Positions 1 to 6,856 are shown, counted from the first letter of the stretch. The stretch is DNA of 8,146 nucleotides from JBQCDV01 sp051960855 (GCA_051960855.1 JBQCDV010000170.1:1-8146), one strand, 5' to 3'. Notes: generated by a model from the sequence alone, not told the origin. A program made the numbers and translations.

Positions 1-1306
<1,306 letters not shown>

Positions 1307-1333
1307 GCGGTGCGGGGCGGCGAGCCCTCGTCC

Positions 1334-1339
1334 CCTCCT
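1334..1339 (-). promoter_or_regulatory. Consensus Shine-Dalgarno at unusual distance from the ftsH start
   Basis: On the minus strand this reads AGGAGG, a perfect anti-16S match, but it lies 27 nt before the ftsH ATG. No ATG, GTG or TTG follows it at 5-12 nt, and no in-frame start lies just upstream. Either the intervening GC-rich spacer folds and brings it closer to the start, or it is a chance or standby site. The function is inferred only. Confidence 0.35.
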
Positions 1340-1445
1340 GCGGTGTACGGCGCGGTCACGACGGTTGCAGAGGCCCCCGCCGCTGCGCGGTGGCGACGTG
1401 CGGAATCGGGAGACCAGCACGCAGCCGGTCCCGATCAGTCTTCCG

Positions 1446-1451
1446 ACCGTA
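1446..1451 (-). promoter_or_regulatory. Possible -10 element for ftsH
   Basis: The minus strand reads TACGGT, fitting the actinobacterial TAnnnT pattern. It would give a transcript start near 1439 and a leader of about 130 nt for ftsH. No good -35 hexamer is visible at 17-18 nt, so this is weak. It overlaps the second copy of the 10-bp inverted repeat (1447-1456). Confidence 0.25.
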
Positions 1452-1562
1452 CACCGAAGCATGCCGACCAGCCCGGTCGCGCGGCCCCGTCCACCGACGC
1501 CCGGCTCCCGGACATCAGCGGCAACGCCTGGCACCCGCCCCGTGTTCCATGCCGGTTCATGC

Positions 1563-1582
1563 TGGACCCCTGCTGGGGCCCA
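1563..1582. repeat. Imperfect hairpin in the hpt-ftsH gap
   Basis: An 8-bp stem with one mismatch (TGGACCCC against GGGGCCCA) surrounds a TGCT loop. It lies about 70 bases past the hpt stop in the direction of hpt transcription. No T tract follows on either strand, so it is not a classical intrinsic terminator. It could be a U-less attenuating hairpin or have no function. Confidence 0.3.
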
Positions 1583-1623
1583 TGCGGTCTCATGCCGGTC
1601 TCATGCCGGTCTCATGCCGGTTC
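1581..1623. repeat. 11-bp direct-repeat array downstream of hpt
   Basis: Four consecutive units of consensus CATGCCGGTCT: the first lacks one base (1581-1590), two are exact (1591-1601, 1602-1612) and the last ends in TC (1613-1623). A related pair, starting CATGCCGGTT and CATGCTGG, sits at 1548-1565. The 11-bp period is close to one helical turn, which would place each unit on the same DNA face. The array is noncoding. It may bind a protein, act as RNA (each unit carries ACCGGC on the hpt transcript), or simply be a slippage product. Confidence 0.8.
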
Positions 1624-1632
1624 CACACCGGC
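1616..1632. repeat. Small inverted repeat 17 bases past the hpt stop
   Basis: GCCGGT and ACCGGC form a perfect 6-bp inverted repeat around a 5-base spacer, overlapping the last unit of the 11-bp array. In the hpt transcript it would form the first hairpin after the stop codon, and the GCCGGU arm could alternatively pair with ACCGGC in any of the following repeat units. There is no U tract. A terminator role is only a possibility. Confidence 0.35.
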
Positions 1633-1649
1633 GTCGGCTTCGGTGCCGC

Positions 1650-2204
1650 TCAGCTCGAGTAGACGTGCGGCGCGAGGGTGCCGACAAACGGCAGGTTGCG
1701 GTAGCGCTCGGAGTAGTCGAGGCCGTAGCCCACGACGAACTCGTTGGGGATGTCGAAGCCGACATAGCGGACGTCAACCTCCACCTGCGCAGCGTCGGGC
1801 TTGCGCAGCAGCGTGCACACCGACACCGACGCGGGCCCGCGGGACCCGAGGTTGGCGAGCAGCCACGACAGCGTCAGCCCGCTGTCGATGATGTCCTCGA
1901 CCACGAGCACATCCCGCCCGGCGATGTCGCGGTCGAGGTCCTTGAGAATCCGCACGACGCCACTGGACTTGGTGCCCGACCCGTAGGACGAGACCGCCAT
2001 CCAGTCCATCTCGACGTGCCGCGGCAATGCCCGCGCCAGGTCGGCCATCACCATGACGGCGCCCTTGAGGACACCGACGAGCAGCAGGTCCTTGCCCTCG
2101 TAGTCGGCGGCGATCTGCTGCCCGAGCTCGCTCAGACGCGTCCGGATCTGGTCCTCGCTGACCAGCACCTTCTCGAGGTCCTGCCCCACCTGCTCCTGGT
2201 CCAC
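1650..2204 (-). CDS. hpt: Hypoxanthine phosphoribosyltransferase
   Basis: This enzyme transfers phosphoribose from PRPP to hypoxanthine, often also guanine, in cytosolic purine salvage and releases PPi. The 184-residue protein is of normal length. Visible family marks are the PPi loop LKG (46-48), the flexible loop SSYGSGT (72-78), the PRPP-binding loop VLVVEDIIDSGLT (99-111) with its acidic pair E103-D104, and the C-terminal purine pocket DIPNEFVVGYGLDY (151-164). I chose the GTG at 2204 because AAAGGAG (2214-2220) lies 9 nt upstream and the residues before it are not family-like. That site overlaps the stop codon of tilS, so the two genes are very likely translationally coupled. The protein ends HVYSS before TGA. 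Xanthine or guanine preference cannot be judged from the sequence. Confidence 0.96.
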   Translation of the reverse strand: MDQEQVGQDLEKVLVSEDQIRTRLSELGQQIAADYEGKDLLLVGVLKGAVMVMADLARALPRHVEMDWMAVSSYGSGTKSSGVVRILKDLDRDIAGRDVLVVEDIIDSGLTLSWLLANLGSRGPASVSVCTLLRKPDAAQVEVDVRYVGFDIPNEFVVGYGLDYSERYRNLPFVGTLAPHVYSS

Positions 2205-2213
2205 CCGGTCGCA

Positions 2214-2220
2214 CTCCTTT
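2214..2220 (-). promoter_or_regulatory. hpt ribosome binding site overlapping the tilS stop
   Basis: The minus strand reads AAAGGAG, 9 nt before the hpt GTG at 2204. Its first two bases are the last two of the tilS TAA stop (2221-2219). This decides the hpt start and implies coupling by ribosomes terminating on tilS. Confidence 0.85.
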
Positions 2221-3253
2221 ATTGGGACTCGTCTCGCGGCTGCGCCTGCATCGCGATCCTGCCAGACCGCCGGACGACACTGACCGGGCCGGGAAGCTCC
2301 AGCGGCCCCTGACCGCGCCATCCAGCCACCAGACGGTCCACCTCGAGGACGTGAGCGCGGGTGAGGTCGCTCGGCGCCGAGCCCGCCGCGAGGGCCGCCG
2401 TCCGCAGCACGCGCGTGCGTACGGCGACGGGCAGGGCGGCCAGCCCGTGGACGTCGAGGGTCACCACCCCGTCCGCCACCACCGCGACGTTCTCGAACGC
2501 CGTCCGCGCCAGCTCCTCGAGCGCGTCCGCATCCTCCCCGGCGAGCGCTGCCGTCCGGGCGAGCGCCGCCGCGACCCCGGGCCCGAGCTCGGCCTCCAAC
2601 GCCGGCAGGATCCGGTGGCGCACGCGCGAGCGGCGGAACCGGTCGTCAGCGTTGGAAGGGTCCTCCCAGACCGTCAGCTGCGAGGCCTCGGCCGCCTCGG
2701 TGGCAGCCGCGCGGACGGTGGCGCGTGGCAGGTCCAGCAACGGTCGCACCCACAGCAGCCCCTCCTCGTCCGACGTCACCGGGCGCATCCCGGCCAGCGA
2801 CCGCAGGCCGGAGCCGCGGGCGAGGCCGAGCAGGACGGTCTCCGCCTGGTCGTCACGGGTGTGGGCCAGCAGGACGGCGACGGCGTGGTGGCGCGCGGCG
2901 GCGTTCGTCAGTGCCTGTCGTCTCGCGGTCCGCGCCGCGGCCTCCGGTCCGCCGCTGCTGCCCACCTCGACGCGCACCGCCTCGACGGGCGCCAGCCCGA
3001 GCCGTCTCCCCGTCGCGACGACCGATGCCGCCACCTCGTCACTGGCGGGCTGCAGGCCGTGGTCGACGGTGAGAAGGCCAGCGCGCCAGCCGAGCCGGGG
3101 AGCAACGAACGCCGTCGCGCAGGCGAGCGCCAGCGAGTCCGCCCCGCCGCTGCACGCGACGAGCGCGAGCGGCTGGCCCGCGGGCGCCGGCAGCTCGGCC
3201 AGGCAGCGCCGTACCGCGACGCGGACGGCGGCCGTCGCAGCTGGGGGCCCCAC
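2219..3253 (-). CDS. tilS: tRNA(Ile)-lysidine synthetase
   Basis: TilS uses ATP and lysine to convert C34 of the AUA-reading isoleucine tRNA to lysidine, making it read AUA rather than AUG. It is essential in most bacteria. The 344-residue protein has the N-terminal PP-loop ATPase motif SGGADS (35-40), VDHG (63-66), the AHTRDDQAET signature (130-139) and the conserved WEDPSN segment (196-201) with the following Arg-rich helix. The C-terminal domain is short, as in other actinobacterial TilS proteins. The GTG at 3253 gives VGPPAATAAVRVAVRR, which resembles the usual start, and a TAnnnT box sits exactly 6 nt before it, so the message is probably leaderless. An ATG at 3286 would add 11 residues but lies within the promoter region of the divergent gene. 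Frames reaching further upstream overlap the metalloprotease start and are unlikely. hpt follows after 14 bases. Confidence 0.95.
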   Translation of the reverse strand: MGPPAATAAVRVAVRRCLAELPAPAGQPLALVACSGGADSLALACATAFVAPRLGWRAGLLTVDHGLQPASDEVAASVVATGRRLGLAPVEAVRVEVGSSGGPEAAARTARRQALTNAAARHHAVAVLLAHTRDDQAETVLLGLARGSGLRSLAGMRPVTSDEEGLLWVRPLLDLPRATVRAAATEAAEASQLTVWEDPSNADDRFRRSRVRHRILPALEAELGPGVAAALARTAALAGEDADALEELARTAFENVAVVADGVVTLDVHGLAALPVAVRTRVLRTAALAAGSAPSDLTRAHVLEVDRLVAGWRGQGPLELPGPVSVVRRSGRIAMQAQPRDESQ

Positions 3254-3259
3254 GCTGCA

Positions 3260-3265
3260 AGGGTA
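3260..3265 (-). promoter_or_regulatory. -10 element for a leaderless tilS transcript
   Basis: The minus strand reads TACCCT, then the 6-nt spacer TGCAGC, then GTG. This fits the actinobacterial pattern in which the start codon is itself the +1 position. No Shine-Dalgarno precedes the GTG. The -35 region is not recognisable and would overlap the -10 of the divergent gene. Confidence 0.6.
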
Positions 3266-3285
3266 GAAGCGCGCCGAGCGCGGCA

Positions 3286-3291
3286 TAGGGT
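3286..3291 (+). promoter_or_regulatory. -10 element for the metalloprotease, probably leaderless
   Basis: TAGGGT is followed by the 5-nt spacer GAGGT and then the ATG at 3297, again the leaderless arrangement. The GGTGAGG before the ATG is too close to serve as a normal ribosome binding site. Together with the tilS -10, two opposed promoters would be packed into 43 bases, each -10 lying near the other's -35 position. Confidence 0.5.
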
Positions 3292-3296
3292 GAGGT

Positions 3297-4673
3297 ATGA
3301 GCTCGCCAAACGACCGCAGCCGCCGCCTCGTCGACTGGGACTTCGCCGTGACAACGGCGACCCGGCTGACCCCGGCTGGCCCCAGCGTGAGCGCCACCGA
3401 AGCCCACGAGATCGTCGCCCAGCTGCGGGAGCTCGCGGTCGCCGCCCAGCCCCACGTGCGTGACTACACCGGTCTCGACGCCGGAGGTGGCACCGGCAGC
3501 GTCGTCGTCCTCGACCGGCCCGGCTGGGTGCGAGCCAACATCGGCGGCTTCCAGGCCCTGCTCGAGCCGCTCACCGAGATGCTGCTGGAGCGGATGCAGC
3601 AGCGCTCCGGCCGCCGCGGCCCCCTCGGCGGCCTCGGCGGGCTCGGCAGCTGGGGCGGAGGGAACCTCGGCGGCTTCGGGCAGCTGGGCAACCTCGGCAA
3701 GCTGGGCAAGCTCGCAGACCTCGGCCAGCTCGGGGACGCCCTCGGCGGTCTGGGGTCACCGCTCGGCACCGGCAGCGTCGGGCCCAAGGTCACGGGGGCC
3801 GAGACGGGTGCACTGCTGGCCTTCCTGTCGACGAAGGTGCTGGGGCAGTTCGAGCTGCTGCCGCCGGCGGGCGCCACGACCGTCGCGACGACCGACGGCA
3901 CCGGGAGCGGCACCAGTACCAGCACCGGGAGCGGCACCGGTACCAGCACCGCGGACGCCGAGGGCCAGCTGGGCGCCGAGCTGAGCCCGAGCGGCGGCGT
4001 TCTCGACGCCTATGGCCCTCCGGGGCGCCTGCTGCTGGTGGCGCCCAACATCGTCCAGACCGAGCGGGAGCTCGGCGTGGATCCAGCCGACTTCCGGCTG
4101 TGGGTGTGCCTGCACGAGGAGACCCACCGGGTGCAGTTCACGGCCGTGCCGTGGTTGCGGGCCTACGTGCTCGACGCCATCCACGCCTACCTGCGCGAGG
4201 CCGACCTCGATCCTGCCGTGCTGCTGCGCCGCATCCGGGAGGGCGCCGGCTCGGTGATCGAGGCGCTGCGCGGCAACGACACCACCTCCGGCGGCGCCCT
4301 GCTCGACCTGGTGCAGACCCCGCGGCAGCGCGAACTGCTCGACCAGCTGACGGCGGTCATGTCCCTGCTCGAGGGCCATGCCGACGTCGTGATGGACGGG
4401 GTGGGACCCGACGTGGTGCCCAGTGTCGCCACGATCCGCGAGCGTTTCCAGAAGCGGCGCGGCGGACGCGGGCCCGTCGACGTCCTGATCCGCCGGGCGC
4501 TCGGGCTCGAGGCAAAGATGCGGCAGTACCGCGACGGGGCGGCATTCGTCCGAGGGGTTGTCGAGCGTGTCGGCCATGACGGCTTCCGCCACGTCTGGGA
4601 CAGCCCCGCCAACCTGCCCTCGCGCGAGGAGATCGACGACCCGGGCGCCTGGGTGCGGCGCGTGCTGGGCTGA
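3297..4673 (+). CDS. DUF2342 / zincin_2 family metalloprotease ('coenzyme F420 biosynthesis associated' type)
   Basis: This 458-residue protein belongs to an actinobacterial zincin-like family usually annotated as F420-biosynthesis-associated; its substrate is not known to me. The N-terminal VDWDFAVTTATRLTPAGPSVS is family-like. Next come GALLAFLSTKVLGQFE (171-186), the zinc motif HEETH (273-277) in a LWVCLHEETHRVQF context, a second conserved block EGHADVVMD (359-367) likely to supply the third ligand, and a C-terminal LPSREEI helix region. There is no signal peptide, so it is probably cytosolic. Two inserts are unusual: a Gly/Leu-rich xLG stretch (about 109-156) and a TGSG/TSTS repeat (about 200-219) just before the catalytic core. 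They look like flexible loops relative to the family norm as I remember it. tilS is divergent; a membrane protein follows after 15 bases. Family assignment is firm, biological role open. Confidence 0.9.
   Translation: MSSPNDRSRRLVDWDFAVTTATRLTPAGPSVSATEAHEIVAQLRELAVAAQPHVRDYTGLDAGGGTGSVVVLDRPGWVRANIGGFQALLEPLTEMLLERMQQRSGRRGPLGGLGGLGSWGGGNLGGFGQLGNLGKLGKLADLGQLGDALGGLGSPLGTGSVGPKVTGAETGALLAFLSTKVLGQFELLPPAGATTVATTDGTGSGTSTSTGSGTGTSTADAEGQLGAELSPSGGVLDAYGPPGRLLLVAPNIVQTERELGVDPADFRLWVCLHEETHRVQFTAVPWLRAYVLDAIHAYLREADLDPAVLLRRIREGAGSVIEALRGNDTTSGGALLDLVQTPRQRELLDQLTAVMSLLEGHADVVMDGVGPDVVPSVATIRERFQKRRGGRGPVDVLIRRALGLEAKMRQYRDGAAFVRGVVERVGHDGFRHVWDSPANLPSREEIDDPGAWVRRVLG
3621..3764 (+). repeat. 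xLG tripeptide-repeat insert within the metalloprotease
   Basis: Residues about 109-156 are dominated by Leu-Gly steps (GQLGNLGKLGKL, then ADLGQLGDALGG), with underlying 9-bp-like DNA periodicity alternating CTCGGC and CTGGGC. It separates the N-terminal helix ending ERMQQRS from the VTGAETGALLAFL block, which I recall as much closer together in typical family members. Leu at every third position suggests a flexible or weakly amphipathic linker. Confidence 0.7.
3899..3946 (+). repeat. 24-bp tandem repeat, two copies, in the metalloprotease gene
   Basis: Units at 3899-3922 and 3923-3946 match at 23 of 24 bases (an A/G difference) and a third partial copy begins at 3947. The repeat is in frame and encodes TGSGTSTS then TGSGTGTS, so a unit gain or loss would keep the frame. 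Such near-identity points to recent duplication by slippage. Confidence 0.9.
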
Positions 4674-4677
4674 GGGA
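4672..4677 (+). promoter_or_regulatory. Weak ribosome binding site of the membrane protein gene
   Basis: GAGGGA lies 11 nt before the GTG at 4689 and overlaps the TGA of the metalloprotease gene. This supports the GTG start and suggests translational coupling. The upstream TGA (4671-4673) is in the same frame, so no earlier start is possible. Confidence 0.5.
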
Positions 4678-4688
4678 CGCTGGCGGTC

Positions 4689-5129
4689 GTGCTTGCGACC
4701 GCCCACCTGATCCTCGCCGCGGCCTACCTCGGCTTCCAGGTCACCATCCGGGTGCTCGTCTACCCGCAGTTCGCCGCGGTCGACGCGGCCAGTTTCGCTC
4801 GTTACGAACGCCGCCATCAACGGCTGGTGTCGTGCGTCGTCGGGCCGCTGTTCGCCGGGCTGGCCCTCACCACGTGCGGCGTCCTGGTGCTGGACGGTGC
4901 CCCTGGTGCCGCCGGCGCCCCCAGTGCCCCCGGCGCCCTCGGTGCCGCCGCGGCCGTGCTCTTCGCCGCGCTGCTGGCCGTCACCGCCTTCGGCGCCGTC
5001 CCGCAACACCGGGTGCTGGACAACGGCTTCGACGCCGCCGCGCACCGGCGACTGCTGACCTGGGACACCGCCCGCGTCGTACTCGCGGCGGGCAACCTCG
5101 CGGTCGCGGCTGCTCTCGCCGCAGCCTGA
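4689..5129 (+). CDS. Small four-helix integral membrane protein, function unknown
   Basis: A 146-residue hydrophobic protein with about four membrane helices: residues 2-26, 48-68, 84-104 and 127-145. Between helices 1 and 2 is a polar loop with VYPQF and RYERRHQRL. Between helices 3 and 4 is a loop with VPQHRVLDNGFD and a HRRLLTWDTAR stretch just before the last helix. The pattern recalls actinobacterial membrane proteins of the DUF1772/DUF4149 kind, but I cannot assign a family with confidence. An Ala/Gly/Pro stretch (70-87) links helices 2 and 3 and is encoded by a 9-bp tandem repeat. It starts 15 bases after the metalloprotease stop in the same frame, so the two are likely co-expressed. 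It converges on dacB with 15 bases between stops. A real gene, judging by codon bias and the clear helix pattern; role unknown. Confidence 0.82.
   Translation: MLATAHLILAAAYLGFQVTIRVLVYPQFAAVDAASFARYERRHQRLVSCVVGPLFAGLALTTCGVLVLDGAPGAAGAPSAPGALGAAAAVLFAALLAVTAFGAVPQHRVLDNGFDAAAHRRLLTWDTARVVLAAGNLAVAAALAAA
4896..4949 (+). repeat. 9-bp tandem repeat, six degenerate units, in the membrane protein gene
   Basis: Six consecutive 9-bp units of the type GGTGCCCCT (with GGCGCCCCC, AGTGCCCCC and similar variants) encode GAP-GAA-GAP-SAP-GAL-GAA. They form the external or internal loop between helices 2 and 3. The repeat is in frame, so length change would only alter loop length. Confidence 0.75.
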
Positions 5130-5144
5130 CTGCCCCGGGCGACC

Positions 5145-6755
5145 TCAGCTCGTCGGAGCGAGACACCCGCACCGGTGCAGTCCGGTCGCGAAGGCATCCA
5201 GCGCTGCCCGTGCCCGACCGGTCACCGCGACCCGGTCGGCCAGCACCGCGAAGACCAGCTGCCGGCCGTCCTGGTCCACGAGCGTGCCGGCGAGGGTGCT
5301 GACACCGGTCAGCGTCCCCGTCTTCGCCCGCACGACGCCAGCCGCGCCGTTTGCGCCAAAGCGGTCAGACAACGTCCCGGTGAAGCCGGCCACGGGCAGG
5401 CCGGTGAGCACCGCGCGCAGCTCGGGGTGAGCGTCGGAGGCCGTCGCCCGCAGCAGCCCGGCGAGGGTGACGGCCGCGACCCGGTTGTCACGGGAGAGCC
5501 CGCTGCCGTCGAGCTGGACGAGCCCTGGAGTCGGCACGCCGAGGGTGGTCAGGACGCCCTGGACGCCCGCAGCGCCGCCCTCGAAACTCGCGGCGTGGCC
5601 GGTGGCGCGCCCGACGAGGCGCAGCAGCGCCTCAGCCAGGTCGTTGTCGCTGAGCGTGAGGGTGCGCTCCACCAGCCGCCGCACCGGAGGTGAGAAGACC
5701 GCTGCCAGCTGCTGGGACCCCGGAGGCGGCTGCAGGCGCGCAATCGGGCCAGGCGCGACCGTGACCCCCTGCTCCGCGAGCAGCTTGGCGAACGCCTCCC
5801 CGGCGGCGACGGCAGGGTCGGGGGCCCGCTTGGACTCCTCGTACTCCCCGGTGGGTGACGGGCCGGACAGCCGGGCTTCGTCGACGGACAGCGCCGACAC
5901 GCGGGAGACGACACCACCGGTCAGGTAGGTCTGCGGCCACGTCGGCGCCGCGGCTGGACCGGTGAACAGCGAGTCGTCGACCGCGACGCGCACCGGCGCC
6001 GCCCCCGCCGAGGAGCTGCTGCTGCCGCTGAGCGCCTTCAGCCGGCTGGCCGTCGCCGCCGCGAGCTGCCGAAGGCTGGCCGGGCGGTCGAGCGCGGCAG
6101 GGTGGCGAGGACCCGGGACGCCGCTGCTCGTCCCGGCATCGTCCCCCGTGCCTCGAGCCGTGGCTGCGGGAGTGGGCTCGGCGGTCAACGTGGGGTCGCC
6201 GCCACCGACCAGGACCACCGTGCCGTCGGGTGCGAGCTGGACGGTCGTCGCGAGCCGCGTCCCCGGCCCGAGTGCCTCCAGCGCAGCAGCGGTCGTCAGC
6301 AGCTTCAGGGTCGAGGCGGGAGTCCGGGGGCGGTCAGCGTCCGCCGAGTACAGCGTCTGCCCCGTCGCCGCGTCGAGGACGGCGAAGCCGGTGCTCGGTC
6401 CGAGGCCACCCTCGGCGGCCGTGGCGGCGCCGGTCAGCAGGGCGCGCCCGGCTGCGCTCACCGTCAGCGCCTGCGACGCAGAGGAGGGAAGCGCGGGCAG
6501 CACCGCGCCCGCTGTCGGCTCTGCCCCTGCTGTCGGCTCTGCCCCTGTTGTCGGCGCTCCCCGCGACGTGCTGGGGGACGCGTCCGGCGTCGAGCCCGAC
6601 GCCGAGCCCACCGCCGAGCCCACCGTCGAGCGGGCCTGCCCCGGCGAGTCCCCCTGCACGCGCAGCAGCCAGACGCTGGCCACCACTGCGAGCACGACAA
6701 CGACGGCGATCAGCGGGGCGAGCAGCGGCGAACGGTGGCGGCGGTAGCGGCGCAC
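5145..6755 (-). CDS. dacB: D-alanyl-D-alanine carboxypeptidase / endopeptidase (peptidase S13, PBP4-type)
   Basis: A class C low-molecular-weight penicillin-binding protein that trims or cleaves peptidoglycan stem peptides outside the membrane. The 536 residues begin with a basic stretch and one membrane helix (about 11-31), with no obvious cleavage site, so it is probably anchored. A Ser/Thr/Pro/Ala/Gly linker (about 36-95) follows. The catalytic domain has all three active-site motifs: STLK (148-151, nucleophile S148), SDN (369-371) and KTG (478-480). The 220 residues between the first two motifs match the inserted domains of the S13 family. Another low-complexity patch (about 192-250, with a five-Ser run) lies in that insert. 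The GTG at 6755 has GGGAGGG (6765-6771) 9 nt upstream, which fixes the start. It is divergent from ppa and convergent with the membrane protein gene. Mycobacteria carry the same gene at this place. Confidence 0.95.
   Translation of the reverse strand: MRRYRRHRSPLLAPLIAVVVVLAVVASVWLLRVQGDSPGQARSTVGSAVGSASGSTPDASPSTSRGAPTTGAEPTAGAEPTAGAVLPALPSSASQALTVSAAGRALLTGAATAAEGGLGPSTGFAVLDAATGQTLYSADADRPRTPASTLKLLTTAAALEALGPGTRLATTVQLAPDGTVVLVGGGDPTLTAEPTPAATARGTGDDAGTSSGVPGPRHPAALDRPASLRQLAAATASRLKALSGSSSSSAGAAPVRVAVDDSLFTGPAAAPTWPQTYLTGGVVSRVSALSVDEARLSGPSPTGEYEESKRAPDPAVAAGEAFAKLLAEQGVTVAPGPIARLQPPPGSQQLAAVFSPPVRRLVERTLTLSDNDLAEALLRLVGRATGHAASFEGGAAGVQGVLTTLGVPTPGLVQLDGSGLSRDNRVAAVTLAGLLRATASDAHPELRAVLTGLPVAGFTGTLSDRFGANGAAGVVRAKTGTLTGVSTLAGTLVDQDGRQLVFAVLADRVAVTGRARAALDAFATGLHRCGCLAPTS
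6511..6546 (-). repeat. 18-bp tandem repeat, two exact copies, in the dacB linker
   Basis: Plus-strand units GCTGTCGGCTCTGCCCCT at 6511-6528 and 6529-6546 are identical, and a decayed third copy starts at 6547. On the coding strand they give repeated GAEPTA in the linker between membrane anchor and catalytic domain. A 12-bp near-repeat (GCCGAGCCCACC) at 6601-6624 lies in the same linker. The exact identity suggests recent duplication. Confidence 0.88.
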
Positions 6756-6764
6756 GTCGTTCGT

Positions 6765-6771
6765 CCCTCCC
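6765..6771 (-). promoter_or_regulatory. dacB ribosome binding site
   Basis: The minus strand reads GGGAGGG, 9 nt before the GTG at 6755. It decides the dacB start. Confidence 0.75.
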
Positions 6772-6795
6772 GTCGTCCGGTGCCGGGTCGTCCCA

Positions 6796-6812
6796 TCGGC
6801 TGAGCCAGCCGA
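6796..6812. repeat. 7-bp perfect hairpin in the dacB leader
   Basis: TCGGCTG and CAGCCGA pair perfectly around a 3-base loop. If dacB starts near 6829, this hairpin lies in its 5' untranslated region, about 25 nt before the ribosome binding site. It could be an mRNA structure or an operator; nothing in the sequence decides. Confidence 0.5.
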
Positions 6813-6835
6813 CGCGTCCGCGGGCTACCTGCGAG

Positions 6836-6841
6836 AGAGTA
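6836..6841 (-). promoter_or_regulatory. Candidate -10 element for dacB
   Basis: The minus strand reads TACTCT, a TAnnnT match, giving a start near 6829 and a leader of about 74 nt. The best 17-nt-spaced upstream hexamer is GTTCTG, a poor -35, which lies at the edge of the 15-bp repeat. Confidence 0.35.
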
Positions 6842-6856
6842 GGCCGCAGAACCCTG

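Larger units (their letters stand above)
1307..1649. other. 343-base intergenic region between hpt and ftsH
   Basis: I see no credible gene here. Reading frames across it are antisense or frame-shadow artefacts built partly from the tandem repeat. It holds, from the hpt side, a small hairpin, an 11-bp direct-repeat array, an imperfect 8-bp hairpin (1563-1582), a possible -10 element for ftsH and two copies of a 10-bp inverted repeat (1341-1350 and 1447-1456). Its length contrasts with the 14-base tilS-hpt gap and suggests that ftsH expression is at least partly independent. Confidence 0.7.

Noticed and set aside
1548..1623. CRISPR array
   Set aside because: The units are 11 bp with no spacers between them and there are no cas genes. 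It is a simple tandem repeat.
1563..1632. Rho-independent terminator for hpt
   Set aside because: Two short hairpins exist but neither is followed by a T tract on the relevant strand. They are recorded as hairpins only.
3254..3397. Longer TilS starting at 3397 or at the ATG at 3286
   Set aside because: The 3397 start would overlap about 100 bases of the metalloprotease gene. The added residues look like antisense of that gene, and neither start has a ribosome binding site.
2222..3463. 413-codon plus-strand frame antisense to tilS
   Set aside because: The translation is Arg/Gly/Ala-rich with no recognisable motif, and the opposite strand encodes clear TilS.
3756..5045. 429-codon minus-strand frame across the metalloprotease and membrane protein genes
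   Set aside because: The Gly/His/Gln-rich antisense product has no motifs, while the plus strand shows HEETH and a clear helix pattern.
5130..5144. Terminator at the CCCCGGGC palindrome between the membrane protein gene and dacB
   Set aside because: The palindrome leaves no workable loop and has no T tract.
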